64,000 nt of DNA from Anniella stebbinsi (GCA_029215795.1 JARDYH010000002.1:41834001-41898000); one strand, 5' to 3'. Positions 12,301 to 25,080 are shown, numbered from the stretch's first letter. A program made the numbers and translations. The notes: generated by a model not told the origin, from the sequence alone.

Positions 12301-13496
12301 AAATACCAGATTAGAGATCAGAAAAGTTATTTAACTTTGCTAATCTCTAACCTGAGCTGCTTGTGAGGAAGGGTGGGTTGTAATGAATAGATCATTATCC
12401 CCTCACTGATAAGTCCTGTCTTGAAGAATTCTGTTTTAGCTTTGGACCTTTTCCCTAATGACATAGCGAAATGGGTGAAAACCCAAAGTTTCTCTGTCCT
12501 CCAAATAAGCCAAGGCTCTCTTGCTGTGATTAACACAACCAGAACACCTTATGGTTTTTATTCTCTATGAGTCTTCTAGATGCGATGAAAGGGCATGTCT
12601 CTAGGCAGTGAGCAAAAATTGCCTCTTAAGCATGGTACCTCTGGGGAGCTACTTTCAAAAGACTTCCTTGCTTTATGGTGTTTGCTTCAGAATAAAGAAG
12701 TGAGCAGTCTCTTCCATGGTTTTTGTCTGTTCACAAGAAGCCTACAAAATTTAAGGCTAAAGGTTCCTTTTCTCTCTCTTAAGATTCATCAGCTTTTTAA
12801 TCCATTCGATATTTCCCTTTCCCATGAAAGTGCTGGTAATAGCTACTCTCACTGCCCTGTTTGCTGTGCTGCTTTTGTGTCCAGGGTCTGTCTCATTGTA
12901 GCATATTCATAGTGATTTAGATCTCAGTGACTTACAGTCGTGAAGACAGTTATCAGCATCATTGATTTATCTGAGAGCCTCTTCATTTGGTTTACATTTG
13001 CACATTCTACTGTAATCTCATTTGAGCCTTCAGGGCAATCCTCTACTAACAGTAGTATTCTTTTATTACAGTGGCTTGAAATAGTCTAGCTTCCTCAAGA
13101 TCTCCACCCCTAATGTACTAACTTTAACATAAGCTGAGTTTTCACTCCCTTCTGGCATCAGACCATCAAGTGTTGCTAGAGGCATCTTGTTTGGAATGTT
13201 AGGTATAACTCTTTGCTTTTGCTCTAAAATTTAAAAAAAATCTATTTAATACAACTAACTTACAGCAATTATCTGTCAGGTGAATGCTTTGCCTGTGTAA
13301 GAGTTCTGCTGGCAGTAGGTACCACCAGTGCTACACCATCATGGATTTCCTGGGCCAGCATGTATTTAGGCTCTGTTAGCACAGTAGTTCTTAGGAGTGG
13401 TCCTGAGCTCAGTTAAAGTGTGTGCGAGAGTGATGTGAGTTGGAAAATGTTCTGCAGCTATGTTTTCCACAGAAAAAAAATATTTTTAAAAAATGC
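12301..13496. other. Non-coding, nothing recognised
   Basis: AT-rich DNA. The open frame at 12595-12912 has no recognisable protein pattern and no support as an exon. Confidence 0.5.
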
Positions 13497-13714
13497 GTTG
13501 TCCCTGTTCAGATGGCATGCTAAGCTAGGGTGGTTAAACATTTTGAACTAAGCATTATGGCTTAGTATGTCATATGAACCATGACTTAGCGTTTCATGTG
13601 AACCATTCCTAACTGTGGTGGCTACATAACCTCAGTTTAAACACGCTCACTAACCATTTGCTGCTAAAGGGTTAGCAGCCTAACCATTGCTTAGCGTGTT
13701 GTCTAAACGGCTCC
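13497..13714. mobile_element. Short MITE with CTGTTCAGA / TCTAAACGG ends
   Basis: About 218 bp with inverted ends: TGTCCCTGTTCAGATGGCAT at the left, GTTGTCTAAACGGCTCC at the right, and the subterminal word GCTAAGC repeated in inverse. The ends resemble those of the element at 2481-3382, so the two probably belong to one non-autonomous DNA transposon family. Confidence 0.65.
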
Positions 13715-14654
13715 ATTGTTTCATAAAATGCATTTAATTTGATAATGCCAGGCAAATAGTAGTTTTAACATTGTAATTCATGTGACGATCCCTTGAAAAC
13801 ATGCATGTTTTTGTAATAAATAATAAATGCATAGATCTCTTTGGATATGCTAAAATTAGCATGATAGCAGTTTTCAGTGCCTTCATTTCTGAATTTTTAA
13901 AAAACTACATAATTAAGTGTATGCTATTAAATAGTCCCATCTTTTTTTCAGTAAAAGTATTTTCCAACTAAAGCTTTGAATTTGTTTGAATATAACGTTT
14001 AAGCCACATGAGTTGCACATTATTGATTTTCCCACTTAATCAGATATTTCAGTTGCACTACTTTTGACTACTGGGAAAACTTTAAAGATGCTTATGCATT
14101 ATGTGATGAGATAGTTATGCAGCATGTGGGAAATAAGATGCTGGACAAGATATGCCTTTGATCTGATCCAGACGGGCTCTTATGTTGTTTAAGTTATCTT
14201 TTAAAAAGTTAAATCAGATTTCAGTTTATTTCAGAGTGATAAATTTTCTGGAAAACATATATCATTAGAAAGTCTTCCCAAATTCAAGCATGTTCCTGTA
14301 TCTTTTGGCTTGACCTTTATACATGACTTTGTCATTTGATACTGACTTAGTTTTTGGTCTTAGCTCCTGACTTGTCTATGGAACCTGGTTCTCATCTCCT
14401 GGTTTGCCATGGACATCTGCCCACACAACCCAGCTCTGGCAATTTGCCAGGGTTGGAATGTCAGAGTAGCCAGAGTAGTGATGTGAGTTGAATAAGTTCA
14501 TGCTACTCAACTGCTTCCAGTTGTGATACTTTTAGGCTCTCAGTTGTCACATTAATTTCACTTTCTGTTATGTATTCTGCTCTTAGTTGTAAGGAAGTGC
14601 AAAAGTAAAACCAACTACATTCTAAGCTGAGGAAGGAAACAGAATATTGGTATG
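13715..14654. other. Non-coding, nothing recognised
   Basis: AT-rich DNA with no repeat or exon that I can support. Confidence 0.45.
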
Positions 14655-14750
14655 TTTAGTTAATCCCCCCTCCCCTAAATTCACTGCTCCATTTGCAGCT
14701 GGCAGTTTTGGGGATAGGATTTTCATAGTTGAGTATTGCTGCCAGAGTTG
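14655..14750. repeat. Diverged copy of the 15091 repeat head
   Basis: The text CCCTAAATTCACTGCTCCAT and the following TTTGCAGCTGGCAG resemble the start of the 322-bp unit at 15091 and 15413 but are clearly diverged. This implies that the recent duplication copied an older interspersed repeat. Confidence 0.6.
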
Positions 14751-15090
14751 TAACAAGTGATTGATAGTTAAGAAGTTTTGTTTGTAATTTTTTTAATGTG
14801 AAGCATTTAGTTCTTTTGCAGCACTGTTCACATCTTATGAATAGCACAATTACATCGCTTCACAGTGCAATATCCAAGTGACTGAAATGAGGGAGACGTT
14901 TTAGTTAAACGTACGTTCAACTGTTTGCAAATCAACAGATCATTTTGTTTCAGTAAAGTTATAATAATATCTAAAGCCTGATTCAGATATAATGCTGCCT
15001 ATTTCTCTTTTTGGCATGCACAGGTATTTTGCTCCTTCTCTTTCAGTTTTTGAGGTACCTATGGACTGACTTTGATTAGTGATGAAGGAA

Positions 15091-15732
15091 AATCTCCCCT
15101 CCTCCAAATTCACTGCCTCATTTGCAGCTGTCAAATTTGGGAACAGGATTTTGACAATTTGGAGGGCTGTTGCACATTGTGATGGCAGAAGATAAAGACT
15201 TTTTTCTCTCTCTTTTTTTTTAACTTTTTGTGGTGTCCAGCATTAAAAATTCTCTGTTAATGCCAACCCATATTTTTCAATCCTAGATGTATAATGGTTC
15301 AGTTAACTATTACCATTAAGAGTCCATCTGTAAAACTAGCTATAGTTAATTGAAACTGAGGAGTCAGTGCCCACATAAGAGCAAAGGAGAGAGAAGTGTG
15401 CAATCCCATGACAATCTCCCCTCCTCCAAATTCACTGCCTCATTTGCAGCTGTCAAATTTGGGAACAGGATTTTGACAATTTGGAGGGCTGTTGCACATT
15501 GTGATGGCAGAAGATAAAGACTTTTTTCTCTCTTTTTTTTTAACTTTTTGTGGTGTCCAGCATTAAAAATTCTCTGTTAATGCCAACCCATATTTTTCAA
15601 TCCTAGATATATAATGGTTCAGTTAACTATTACCATTAAGAGTCCATCTGTAAAACTAGCTATAGTTAATTGAAACTGAGGAGTCAGTGCCCACATAAGA
15701 GCAAAGGAGAGAGAAGTGTGCAATCCCATGAC
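15091..15732. repeat. 322-bp tandem duplication, two near-identical units
   Basis: Unit 1 is 15091-15412 and unit 2 is 15413-15732. They start with the same AATCTCCCCTCCTCCAAATT and end with the same CAATCCCATGAC. The differences I see are a 2-bp shorter CT/T tract in unit 2 and one G-to-A change (GATGTATA to GATATATA). At roughly 99% identity the duplication is recent. Confidence 0.95.
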
Positions 15733-18700
15733 ATGCACCCAATTGCTTAATTATGGTTAAGTTAATTGAGTAGGGTTACACCTGCACAAAGTTCAAATCA
15801 TTGCTTTGCTCGTCTGTGATTATCAAACACATTTTGTCCCACTTTTTAGAATATAGTAAAATAACTTACCTGTGATATATGCAGTAGTTTTTCTAACACT
15901 GAATATGGGCATGGAGGAGACTGAAAGAATAAAGCTGTTTAATTAAAGAAAAGTCAAATCAGTTTAAATACCTGAAATCCAGATTTCCAGCCCTAATCGA
16001 TGGGAGTTAAATTGTTTTAATTTTCTAAAGGACTGGAAAGGTCTGGCCTGCTACCAAAGCAAGTTATTTAACGAGCTATAGCAATTAAATCATGTGGTAA
16101 AGTGCAGTGCATGCTATAAATGCAGACTATTTCTTCTCATACACAAGGAGAGAAATTAGTTTAACTGTTAAATATTGTGGATCACTCTTAAAATTATCCT
16201 GTATCCTCTGAAGAAAATTACAGTGTATCTTGTTGATCTGGAATATGTTCCATCCAAAGTTATTAAGATTATTTGTGTTTCCCGAGTCTATTTTAGGGCA
16301 TGTTTTAGGCAATATCAGTTACCTTTGATGGGGAGGAATTTCTTATGTAATTCCTCCCTCTGAGTGTGGCTACTAAGCAGTGGAGTTGCTATTGTTGTAT
16401 CTGCTGGACTTATGCTTTCTCCTTTTTGCTTCCCTATTAAATTCCTCATGCAATGCAGACATGTGCTTCCTAGATCCTTGTGATGGCTTCATCTATATAC
16501 GTGCAGCTGTTGGCAGTTCACCAGTTGTGACTAGATTCATCTTCAGAGTTGCTGATACTGGCATTGAGAGAACAGCTTAGAGAAGTCCATCATGCTTAAC
16601 TTGATTTCAGAGTCAGGACTGATAGTTATGCACATATGATTATAAAAAGAATGGAAAGTATGATCTGTTGCTTGGCTTTGCAGCAAACTGAAGAAATGTG
16701 TAAAGTAGAGGCCAGTTTCTATGAATCTTCATTAAAAGCTGGCCTCCATGTCATTGAAACCTCATTACTTCTGTTCCTGTTCTAAAAGAAACCCATTTTA
16801 AATTTGTTATATAGGAAAAAAAAACCTGGGAAATATAAACCAGTACTGATTGCTACAACTCTGTCATGTTTATAGTTAATGTTTGCAATCCTCTCAAAAA
16901 GTTAGATTTAAGAAAATTCTCATTCCCTTAACAGAATAATGAATGTAATGCTGGAATTAAAATTGTCTCAGAAAAATCTCTTCTAAACCAGTTATGCACT
17001 CTAGCTATATTCAGTCAAAGGGAGTCCAAAATCCAGTGTCCCCCTGGATATGCTGCAGTATAACATTCATAAAATAGATGTAAATAATCTGTACTGTTTC
17101 ACTTAAAAATATTCTCCTGTACTGGTCAACAGACAGCCAAGTATACGGGAAGGTGAAATGAGAGGATTGGGATCAGATTTGGATGGAAAACTGGGGCAGA
17201 CGCAAAGAAGGGTCTGTGTGGAGGCAGAGTTAATTGCAGGCCAAGATCTGAGCTAGCAGACTGTCTTTTTCAGGAAATCAGGAGAGTGAGGCAGCCTGAC
17301 AGGTAAAGACATCTCTAACAAAACTAGAGAACTACACAACCAGTGCCAAAATCATATTGTTGCTCAGGCAAAGGTTCCTTGTGAGGCAGGAACCTTTATG
17401 TCTGGGCTGGAAGGATATAGTGGACCATTTAGGGGTAGAACCGTGCTGTGATCTGAGAATACAATATTTATCTCTTTTCCCCACACTCTATCCTTGTGGT
17501 TTAGTGTAAGGAGCAGTGCTAGATAATCTAAGAGCTCATAATTTAAGTTCCAATTAATCCTGACACTAAAGTCCTCTTCAGGCATCCTGAATTTTACATG
17601 CACCAACATGCAAGAAAGGATAGCAAGAATGAGCACACTAGCTTCTCCACCCTGTGCCCTCCTTGTGTTCAAGCGGAACCTTTGCAGTGGAGAACCTTCT
17701 GTATCTGTTTTTGCATGATGTAAAACTCCTAGAGTACAGTCTTTCCCCTTGTTTTCCAAATTATGAACAAACCCCGTTTAAATATTGTTTGTTGTTAGAA
17801 AAGCTACTGGAATGAAACATATAAACCAAACCACCTGGTTGTATAAAAGGATTATTTTATTACACATATATAATGTACATTGAAATGTACAGAATCATGG
17901 AGAAAAATGACTACTAGGATTTTAATTGCAAGACCCATATACTTTAAAATACTTTCAAAAATCTGCCAGGAAAGCTTGAAATCATTAATTGGAAAATTGA
18001 CAAGGGTATTTTCCTCACCCGTAATGGCTTCTTAAATCCGCATCAGCTTATCAAAGAAAGCATTAATTAGAAGAGTAATTGCATAGCCAGCTGTCCACTG
18101 CTTCCTGTCCAATACCAATATCTTCTGTTAAGGAAACCGCAAAATGAATATAAGATAATTTTTTGCAAGTAATTAAAATCTTTCTGTGTCAGATCACCCT
18201 CAAGCAGCTTGGTTTACATTGCACACTCTCTGGTCACTGCATATTTCAGAACTCATGTTTTATTTAGTTGTTTCATTTCTATATTGCCCAATAGCTGAAG
18301 CTCTCTGGGCAGTTCACAAAAATTAAGACCACTTAAGGAATAGGGAGTGGCTAAATTGTCCATGGAATCTTTTAAAAAGCGATACCGGTTGGTTTATGGT
18401 GCATGCCCAGGTCTAGTACATGATATGGTTGCATTACCCCAATTGATGTGATAAAACTAGAGCAAGGCTGCCATTCTTATGTTTTCAGATTGAAGATTGA
18501 GTGCTATGAGAATGTTTTAGAAATTCTTGGTAATTTAGACTATGGTATGTAAGGTAAATATCCTTGATGGTTTGCAGGGATGAACTTGTAACTGTACAAT
18601 TACTAAATGCATTGCGTTGTTTGGAAAGTGTTTTGTAATAATGATGGAGGATAGTAGTGCTGCTGATCAGTGGGTTGCTACAGACCCCATTTAAGTTGCT

Positions 18701-20547
18701 TGTCTAGTCTATTATTTGCTTTAGTGCAGATTGTCATTGCTGGCTGTGCAATGGTGTGCATTGTTGAGATTGCCATAGTGTGCGCAGCCCAACAATTTAA
18801 ACACACTTGCAGTTGTGTTTAGTCAGTTTTTCACTCAGTTTAATCTTTGCTCAAATTCTCGTTTCTCTAAATAGCTAAAAATATTAATAGTCTGTTTGAG
18901 AAAACAGGCCTTGCTTGAATTCTTCATCTGTAGATTAGCATGTTATTCTATTATATAGCTTCTTTGTAAGTTGTCTTCATTGGTTTTCTGTCTCTTGCCA
19001 TTTAACTTTTAAGCTTCTTGTACTTTCAGATAGGAAGGGCACTTATCATATCTCACAAGGGAAGGTGTTCTGCTAATGGAGATGACCACTGAAAAAAGCC
19101 CTGTCTCTCGTGCCTGCCAACTGAACCTCCCTTCTTGGGGGGGCGTATAAGCATGGCCTCCATAGCTGATCTCTATGCTCCAACAGGTTCATATGAGCAT
19201 GAGTGGCTATTTAAATAACTTGGCCACAAACCATTACAGACTTTAGAGGTCAATATCAGCCAGTGCAACTGATGCAGAATTGGTATAATTTGTATTTTTT
19301 GTGCAGTGCCTAGCAGTTTTTAATAATTTAATTTATAAATTATAGCTGTACTTGACTCCTGAATATGCGCAGTAGAATATTATAGTATGTGTTGAGGGTC
19401 TGTTATTTCCTAGCAGGAGAATTTCCTCCACCCTCCTGGCTGGCATCGGTACTTGGTCAGCCGCATCAGGACATAAATATTTGCAATATCCCCAGGCCAA
19501 GCATTGGACCCAGCTCAAACCCTAATCCATTCCTAGTCTTGGCATGTGGAGTGATTTAAGTGTTATGAACAAAATATTCTCATTAGAAGAGGGGTAGGCT
19601 TTTGTATGGTGGGTGGAAAAGGCCAATTTCAGAGCCATAAAAATTTTAAGCTGGCCCTAGTTGCTAGTTTTGTACTCCAACTTGGTTTGTCACAGCTTCA
19701 CTGTTCCAGCTAGAACAGTTTTTTTGATCGCTTAATTTCACTTGGGGATCGCACATATTTCACTTGTTGTTTGTCACAGGAATCTTGATTTCCCATATCA
19801 TGTGTTAAGTGGATTTTGCTTTCTTTGTGCTTGTTGGCAAAAAAAGCGCTGCTTAGCATTTAGTTTGATAAGATTGAATTTATATGGCTGCCCATCAAGA
19901 GTTATTATCTGGACAGCTTACAGGTGTAGACAAAGAAAATGCAGCATTTAAACTGATCAAAATACCATAATAAAAAAACAAGCATGGCAAAATCCATCTC
20001 CCTTCAACTGAGTATGCACACTCGATGCAGCAAAATAAAGGATTAAGATCAGTGCTGGTCAGAATATGAACCTCCTAGGCAGACTTGATTCCTAATTCTA
20101 CGTTACAAACTAAGCAAGGGTTTCATCACAATGTTGTGAGGGTGTAATCAGTGACAAAACGTTGTTAGCTCTTCTGAGCCTTGAATCAGACTATCAGTCA
20201 AGCTAACTAAATAAGAGTGTAATTAAAGTCATTCTTCTAGATATGTCAATGCTGCTGGCCTTAGGTGGAAGGGAAAACCCGCCAGTAACACCTAAAATTC
20301 AAAGATAGAGTGATGAAACTACTCACGAATCGAATCTGTTGAGTTTCAAAGCAATTCTATCAAACTGTGTTGAGTAAAGGGCACAAACATAAATTTGATT
20401 TTAAAAATTTCACAGATGAAATAGTCATTAATCTTGATTTGTTTACAAGTAGCGATGTAAGACAAGGAGAGCTTCTGGTGTTGCGGGTTTTCTTATAGTT
20501 CTTTTTATAAGAACAGAACAAAGTTGAAAATACTTATTTTTTTCCAG
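15733..20547. other. Intron upstream of the first visible MSH3 exon
   Basis: AT-rich DNA with only small repeat scraps, such as a LINE 3'-end piece at about 18250-18335 (CCCAATAGCTGAAGCTCTCT, GGGCAGTTCACAAAAATTAA) and a similar scrap near 19880-19945. I looked for the preceding MSH3 exon and found no match, so either it lies left of the window or I missed it. Confidence 0.5.
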
Positions 20548-20660
20548 TTTACGAGATGACAGAATTCGAATCGAGAGAATGGAAAACAAGCAGTTTGAGT
20601 ACAGCAATGCTTTCCAGCTTATTACAGATTTCTATGGCAGTCATATACTTGATGGCACAG
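20548..20660 (+). CDS. MSH3: MSH3 exon (window exon 1)
   Basis: 113 bp after a TTTTTTTCCAG acceptor, ending ACAG|GTATTT. The first base completes a codon carried from an upstream exon, then it reads LRDDRIRIERMENKQFEYSN and AFQLITDFYGSHILDGT, leaving one base for the next exon. This matches the connector-to-lever transition of vertebrate MSH3. Confidence 0.93.
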
Positions 20661-22294
20661 GTATTTAATTCAGAAAAGTTCTTGAGATTAGTCTGATTAT
20701 CTGTTACATGTATTAAAGATGACTTGATTATTTTGTAAAGCATATTTCAGTATCATATTGTTAGTTTTACATAATTTAAAGAAGTAAATATTCAGAGACC
20801 ATGCTTGTTAAGATGTTACAGTGTCTACAAAAATGCTTTTGTTTTATTTACAGGAGTGTGTAAGTAGCAGAAAGAGGCCTTGTCATCATTATTTCCTGAT
20901 GGCCAGTAGAAACTTACGTTCAGTTACAAATGACTCAAATGAAAACTTAAAGGATAATTCAAGAATTCAAATTTGCACTATTAAATTGAATAGCATGTTG
21001 GGCCTGATGTACTTTTGAGGAAAACCAGCAACATAAGCACTCTAGAATGTTTGTTGATTAGGGTCATTTTGGTGGGCATGCCATTTTCTAGTTAGTGTCT
21101 TATTATAAAATCTTATGCATGTCTACTCAGAAGTGAATAGAATTGAGTTCAGTGAGGCTTACTCTGAGGTAAGTGTACATAAGATTACATCCCTAGGCCT
21201 TTTCTTGCACTCAGTTCTTCAAGCAACAAATGCTTAGTTACTCCGTCTGTTGGATGCAGACAGTTTCCCTTAAAGGGATAGAGATGATGATAATTGCATT
21301 TCAACCATTAAGGGAGTAATCCTATGTCCCCTACACAGCATTGGGGGTGGGGGGGAGGACATAGAATTATTTGGCTTCCTGGCTTCAAGCTTGTAGTCAG
21401 AGCTCCGAGCCAGGAAACTGTGCTCCATGTCCCCCCACCCCAGTTGGCATTGAGAGATCCACACCAGCTACGTCTCCAGGCTCAAAAAATGGGGCATGAA
21501 GACAGGGAAAAGGGGGCGTTCCCAGAAGACAGGAAACTGGGAAGGCTGCATTCCTGTGGCCACCCCAGCCTTCTTCGCTCCTTCTCTGAGGCACCGCTGT
21601 AGACAGGCAGAATCACCCATCTAGCAGAAATCCGGGGCAGGCTTGAACATGGAAGCGAAGATAGCCTCTGCACAGCTCCTGCTCTACATAGGATTCCTGA
21701 ACTTGGAGGATGACAGGAATCGTGATAGGATTGCATCCTAAGTGCAATACAGTAGCAACCTTTTGTGAGATTATTATTTTCCCAAGAGTATTCTCTCCCC
21801 TTCAGGTATGCTGTTCTTCTCGTTACATAGTACTGTTTATAGAACTGCCCGAATCCATTAGATTTGAGCAGTAAATCGCACTAGTGAACCTGGACTAATG
21901 CAAGTGTAGAATTAAAGGGAAAAATTGTAAATGCATAGAACACTTAGGGTGCATAAATGCGCCCATAGAACAGGCTTCTTCTAGACCAGGGTTCGAGAAC
22001 CTTCTTCGCTTCTCCACATACACATAAACGCTAATGGAAAGTGGCCAGGAACCTCATTCTAGCAGTGGGTGAGGTCATAAAAAAAGATGGGCAGACACAA
22101 TTGTGTACATAGACATATACACTTCCTTTCTCATCTCTTACACACAAACTCACTCATTTTCTCACATTCATACATACACACACCATACATTTTGCTACCC
22201 TACTATGTTGTGGGAAGGGACTCCCCTTCTCATTGTGTAAAATCCACATGTTAGTAGATTAAATATCCACATGTTAGTAGATTAAATATGCTAG
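20661..22294. other. Intron 1 (window), 5' part
   Basis: Contains a sauropsid interspersed repeat scrap at about 21110-21200 (TCTACTCAGAAGTGAATAGA and its inverse-like partner). It also contains a probable short DNA-transposon-like unit at about 21305-21745, bounded by GTAATCCTATG and CATAGGATTGCATCCT-type ends. Just before the DIRS element lies a 23-bp exact tandem duplication. Confidence 0.55.
22242..22287. repeat. 23-bp exact tandem duplication at DIRS left flank
   Basis: Two abutting copies (22242-22264 and 22265-22287) of a 23-bp unit that begins ATCCACATGTTAGTAG. They end only 7 bp before the DIRS left terminus. Confidence 0.9.
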
Positions 22295-22454
22295 GTGGTC
22301 TCTGTGCAGTCACACCTATGGGCTCTGCGCCTGCACTGAGCTCGACGTCGGGAAAAAATTCTCTAGCTGAGGCTCTAATTAGTTTTGGCGGGAACCCCTC
22401 CCCCACCGCCTTATGCGCATGTGCCAGCACGTTCCCGCCCTCCCTTCAGTTCTT
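22295..22454 (+). repeat. DIRS copy 1 left inverted terminal repeat
   Basis: Starts GTGGTCTCTGTGCAGTCAC and runs to CCCTTCAGTTC. It is the near inverse complement of 28274-28433. It includes a shared segment with the TTTTGGCGGGAACCCCTCC word, also present in DIRS copy 2. Confidence 0.95.
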
Positions 22455-22661
22455 CTTCGACCGCCGTAGTTGCTGCATCGAAGGGAAGATTCTCCTGCTC
22501 GCCGACTCCCCTGTGAGAGTTTTTTTGGCGTGCGCTGAGGTTTCTTTTTTCTTTTCTTATTGTTGTTACTTGTTAGATAGTTGTTAGATAGTTTTTTTCA
22601 ATTAAAGAAATAATTTTTTAAAAAAATAACTTTTAGTCAATAGTTCTTAGGTTAATTTTGC

Positions 22662-25080
22662 ATGGCCCTTAAGGCCCCTTTTCGTAAATGTGTCCGCTGC
22701 GGAAGTAAACTACCGGCTGCAGACGGGCATTCTTTATGCTTATTTTGTTTGGGCGATTCGCATGTACTTGAATCGTGTCACCACTGCCAAGCCTTCTCCA
22801 AACAAACCAGGCGCCATTGCCTCCGTGCTGAACTTTGGCAAAAAACTTTGCAACCAGCTACTTTGCCCTCGGCTAAGCCCACTTCTGGACAAAAGAAAAT
22901 GGCGGCCGCTACTGTGACTACGGCCTCCCCGTCTGCGGTTTCAGACGCGGTACTGATTCAGCCGGCGACACCGACGAGCTCTCGACCGCCTTCGATACCG
23001 AGAAAACTGCCACCCAAAAATAAGAAACTGAAACAGCCCACTGAGAAATCTGGGACCAAAAAGAAAAAGAAGTCTCAGTCAGTTGGATCCGCTGTGCTAA
23101 CAGCATTGGCACCCCCTCCTCCACGCCCGGTGTTGGAGACTTTTGCCTTAGCCGCGGCGCTGGCGGTGGATCTGTGATCCACGACCTCTAAAGGGGAGAT
23201 TCATGAATGCCCATCTTCTCGGGTCCATGAGCCTACACTTCGGCCGCGATCCCCGCTTAGTCCCAAGCAACAGCTCGACCCTATGCCTCGCCATATGGCT
23301 CGCTCTCGACAAATCATCGATGTCGATCAGCCAGGCGACTCCGACCCACGGCGTTCACCGGAATCATGGCATCGGGAGGAGCGTCGCTCTCCCGTGGAGT
23401 CGTTTCCGCCTCGACATCGTATTCGTCACTCTCCATCTAGAGACGACTTCCAGAGGCCGGTGTCTCCCAATCATCGTGCCTACCACGACCGATCCCGTTC
23501 ACCTCACAGGGAGGGGGAATGCGCCTCCGAATGGTCCTACCCACGTTCTGAACGCTATGGGTACGAACCTAGCCGCTCCCACTATCGAAGCGACTATTAC
23601 TACTACTGTGATAGGGAACTTTACGCTCCAAACCCTCGACACCATTGATACCGTCGGTCTCCAGCTAGGTCTCCTCAATTACCTCGGTACCGACCGTCGA
23701 CATCGAGATCTCGCCCCTCTTGGTCTCGATCTCCGTTTTCGCCCCATTACTGTCCGTCGATGTCGAGATCTCCTCAACATTGAACATCTTGATCCCCTCG
23801 ACACTGTCCCTCCAGATCTCCCCGACGACTCTCGCCGACATCGCCACCGATGCCTCGCCATCGCAACGCGTCACGCCCAAGCCAGGCTCCACTTCGACAC
23901 CGATCTTCGAATCCACCGTCGCAACCGAGGGACCTCGCACAACAGCAGCCAGCGGACCCTCCACGCCCAGCCCCGGCCAAGACAGCACACGCGCCCTCAT
24001 CAGCATCCTCGGATGAGGACTACGCGTCTGACTCCTCGTCTGCCCCATCACAAAGACCCTCGATACCATCGCCAGATGATGTGGCAGGTCGCCAGGACCG
24101 GGCTTCACCTACAGAAGAAATGGGATCCTTCTTGGAACAAATCCTGCGCATGGCAAAGGCTTTAGGTGTCGAAACCCAACAACCTATGGAGCGCCTCCAA
24201 GACCCCGTTTTTGACGCGGTTCACACGGAATCTTCCGCACCAGTCGCCATCCCGTATCTGCCAACCTTATTACAAGCAGTCAACCATACCTGGAATGCTC
24301 CAGCCTCCACGGTTCCACCATCGAAACGCCTAGAGGCTATGTATCACGTACAGAGTAAGGATGTGGAATTTCTCTTCTCCCACCCACGCCCAATTTCTGT
24401 CATAGTAGAATCCGCTCAATCCAAGGCGCACAAGTCACATAATTCACCCGTTGACAAAGAAGGCCGTCGGTTTGACATCCTTGGACGTCGCCTTTACTCG
24501 TCCGCTGCACTGGGCCTCCGTGTTGCCAACTACCAGGCACTCATGGCGCGCTATCAGTTATTTTTGTGGGAAAAGATGGGGTCCCTATGCGACCACCTGT
24601 TGGACGACGAGAGAGAGTTGGCTAGAGTTTTTCAGGCAGAGGGCACGCGCTTGGCAAAGCTGCAGATCAACACTACTAAGCACCAAACATACTGTGATGC
24701 CAAGCTTATGATGGGAGGAATTGCTCTCCAGCAACTGGCTTGGCTTCGCTCGGCTGGCCTCACACAGGACACTCGATCTCGCATCGAGGACTTGCCGTTC
24801 GATGGCGAAGGCCTGTTTAACATCACTACGGATGAGCAAATGGATAACGTCCAAAAAGCCAAGACCACGGCTAGGAAAATGGGCATTGGCCAACAAACCC
24901 AGCAACTGTACAAACACTGTCTCTCGCAGCGCCCTCAGCAACCTTTCTTTCAACGACCACGCCTCGATAGATTCCCTAGGTACCACACGCCACAAAACCA
25001 ACAGCGAAAACCATCTAGCACACATAAGTTCAAGCACACAAGACGACCCGACTCCTTCTCCAAACGTCGTCTTTGCCGCC
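22662..25080 (+). pseudogene. DIRS copy 1 gag-like ORF1
   Basis: One reading frame from ATG 22662 carries the whole gag-like protein. An N-terminal Cys/His cluster (CVRCGSK, DGHSLCLFCLGDSH, CHHC) occupies residues 10-43. Next is a lysine-rich and then a long Ser/Arg-rich region (SRDDF, RSRSPHR, YRSDYYYY). The conserved DIRS gag core follows (SSAPVAIPYLPTLL, YSSAALGLRVANYQALMARY, RIEDLPFDGEGLFN, ARKMG). In-frame TGA codons lie at 23175, 23646, 23781 and 23790, all in the Arg-rich part, as expected if CGA codons decayed at CpG. The protein is likely a nucleic-acid-binding capsid-like protein. The frame stays open past the core to 25292, but the end overlaps the RT frame and the true terminus is uncertain. 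Confidence 0.85.

Noticed and set aside
17364..17759. 131-codon minus-strand open frame
   Set aside because: No recognisable domain, no promoter or splice context, and it sits in AT-rich intron. Treated as chance.
1..20547. Search for the preceding MSH3 exon
   Set aside because: No stretch encoding the expected connector sequence before DDRIRIERM was recognised. A tblastn with a reptile MSH3 would settle whether it lies in this part or further upstream.
23203..24165. 320-codon + strand frame inside DIRS copy 1, and the antisense frames at 23665-24108 and 24585-25304
   Set aside because: They are shadows of the gag frame. The Arg/Ser codon repeats leave other frames open, and the gag frame is the one conserved with DIRS copy 2.
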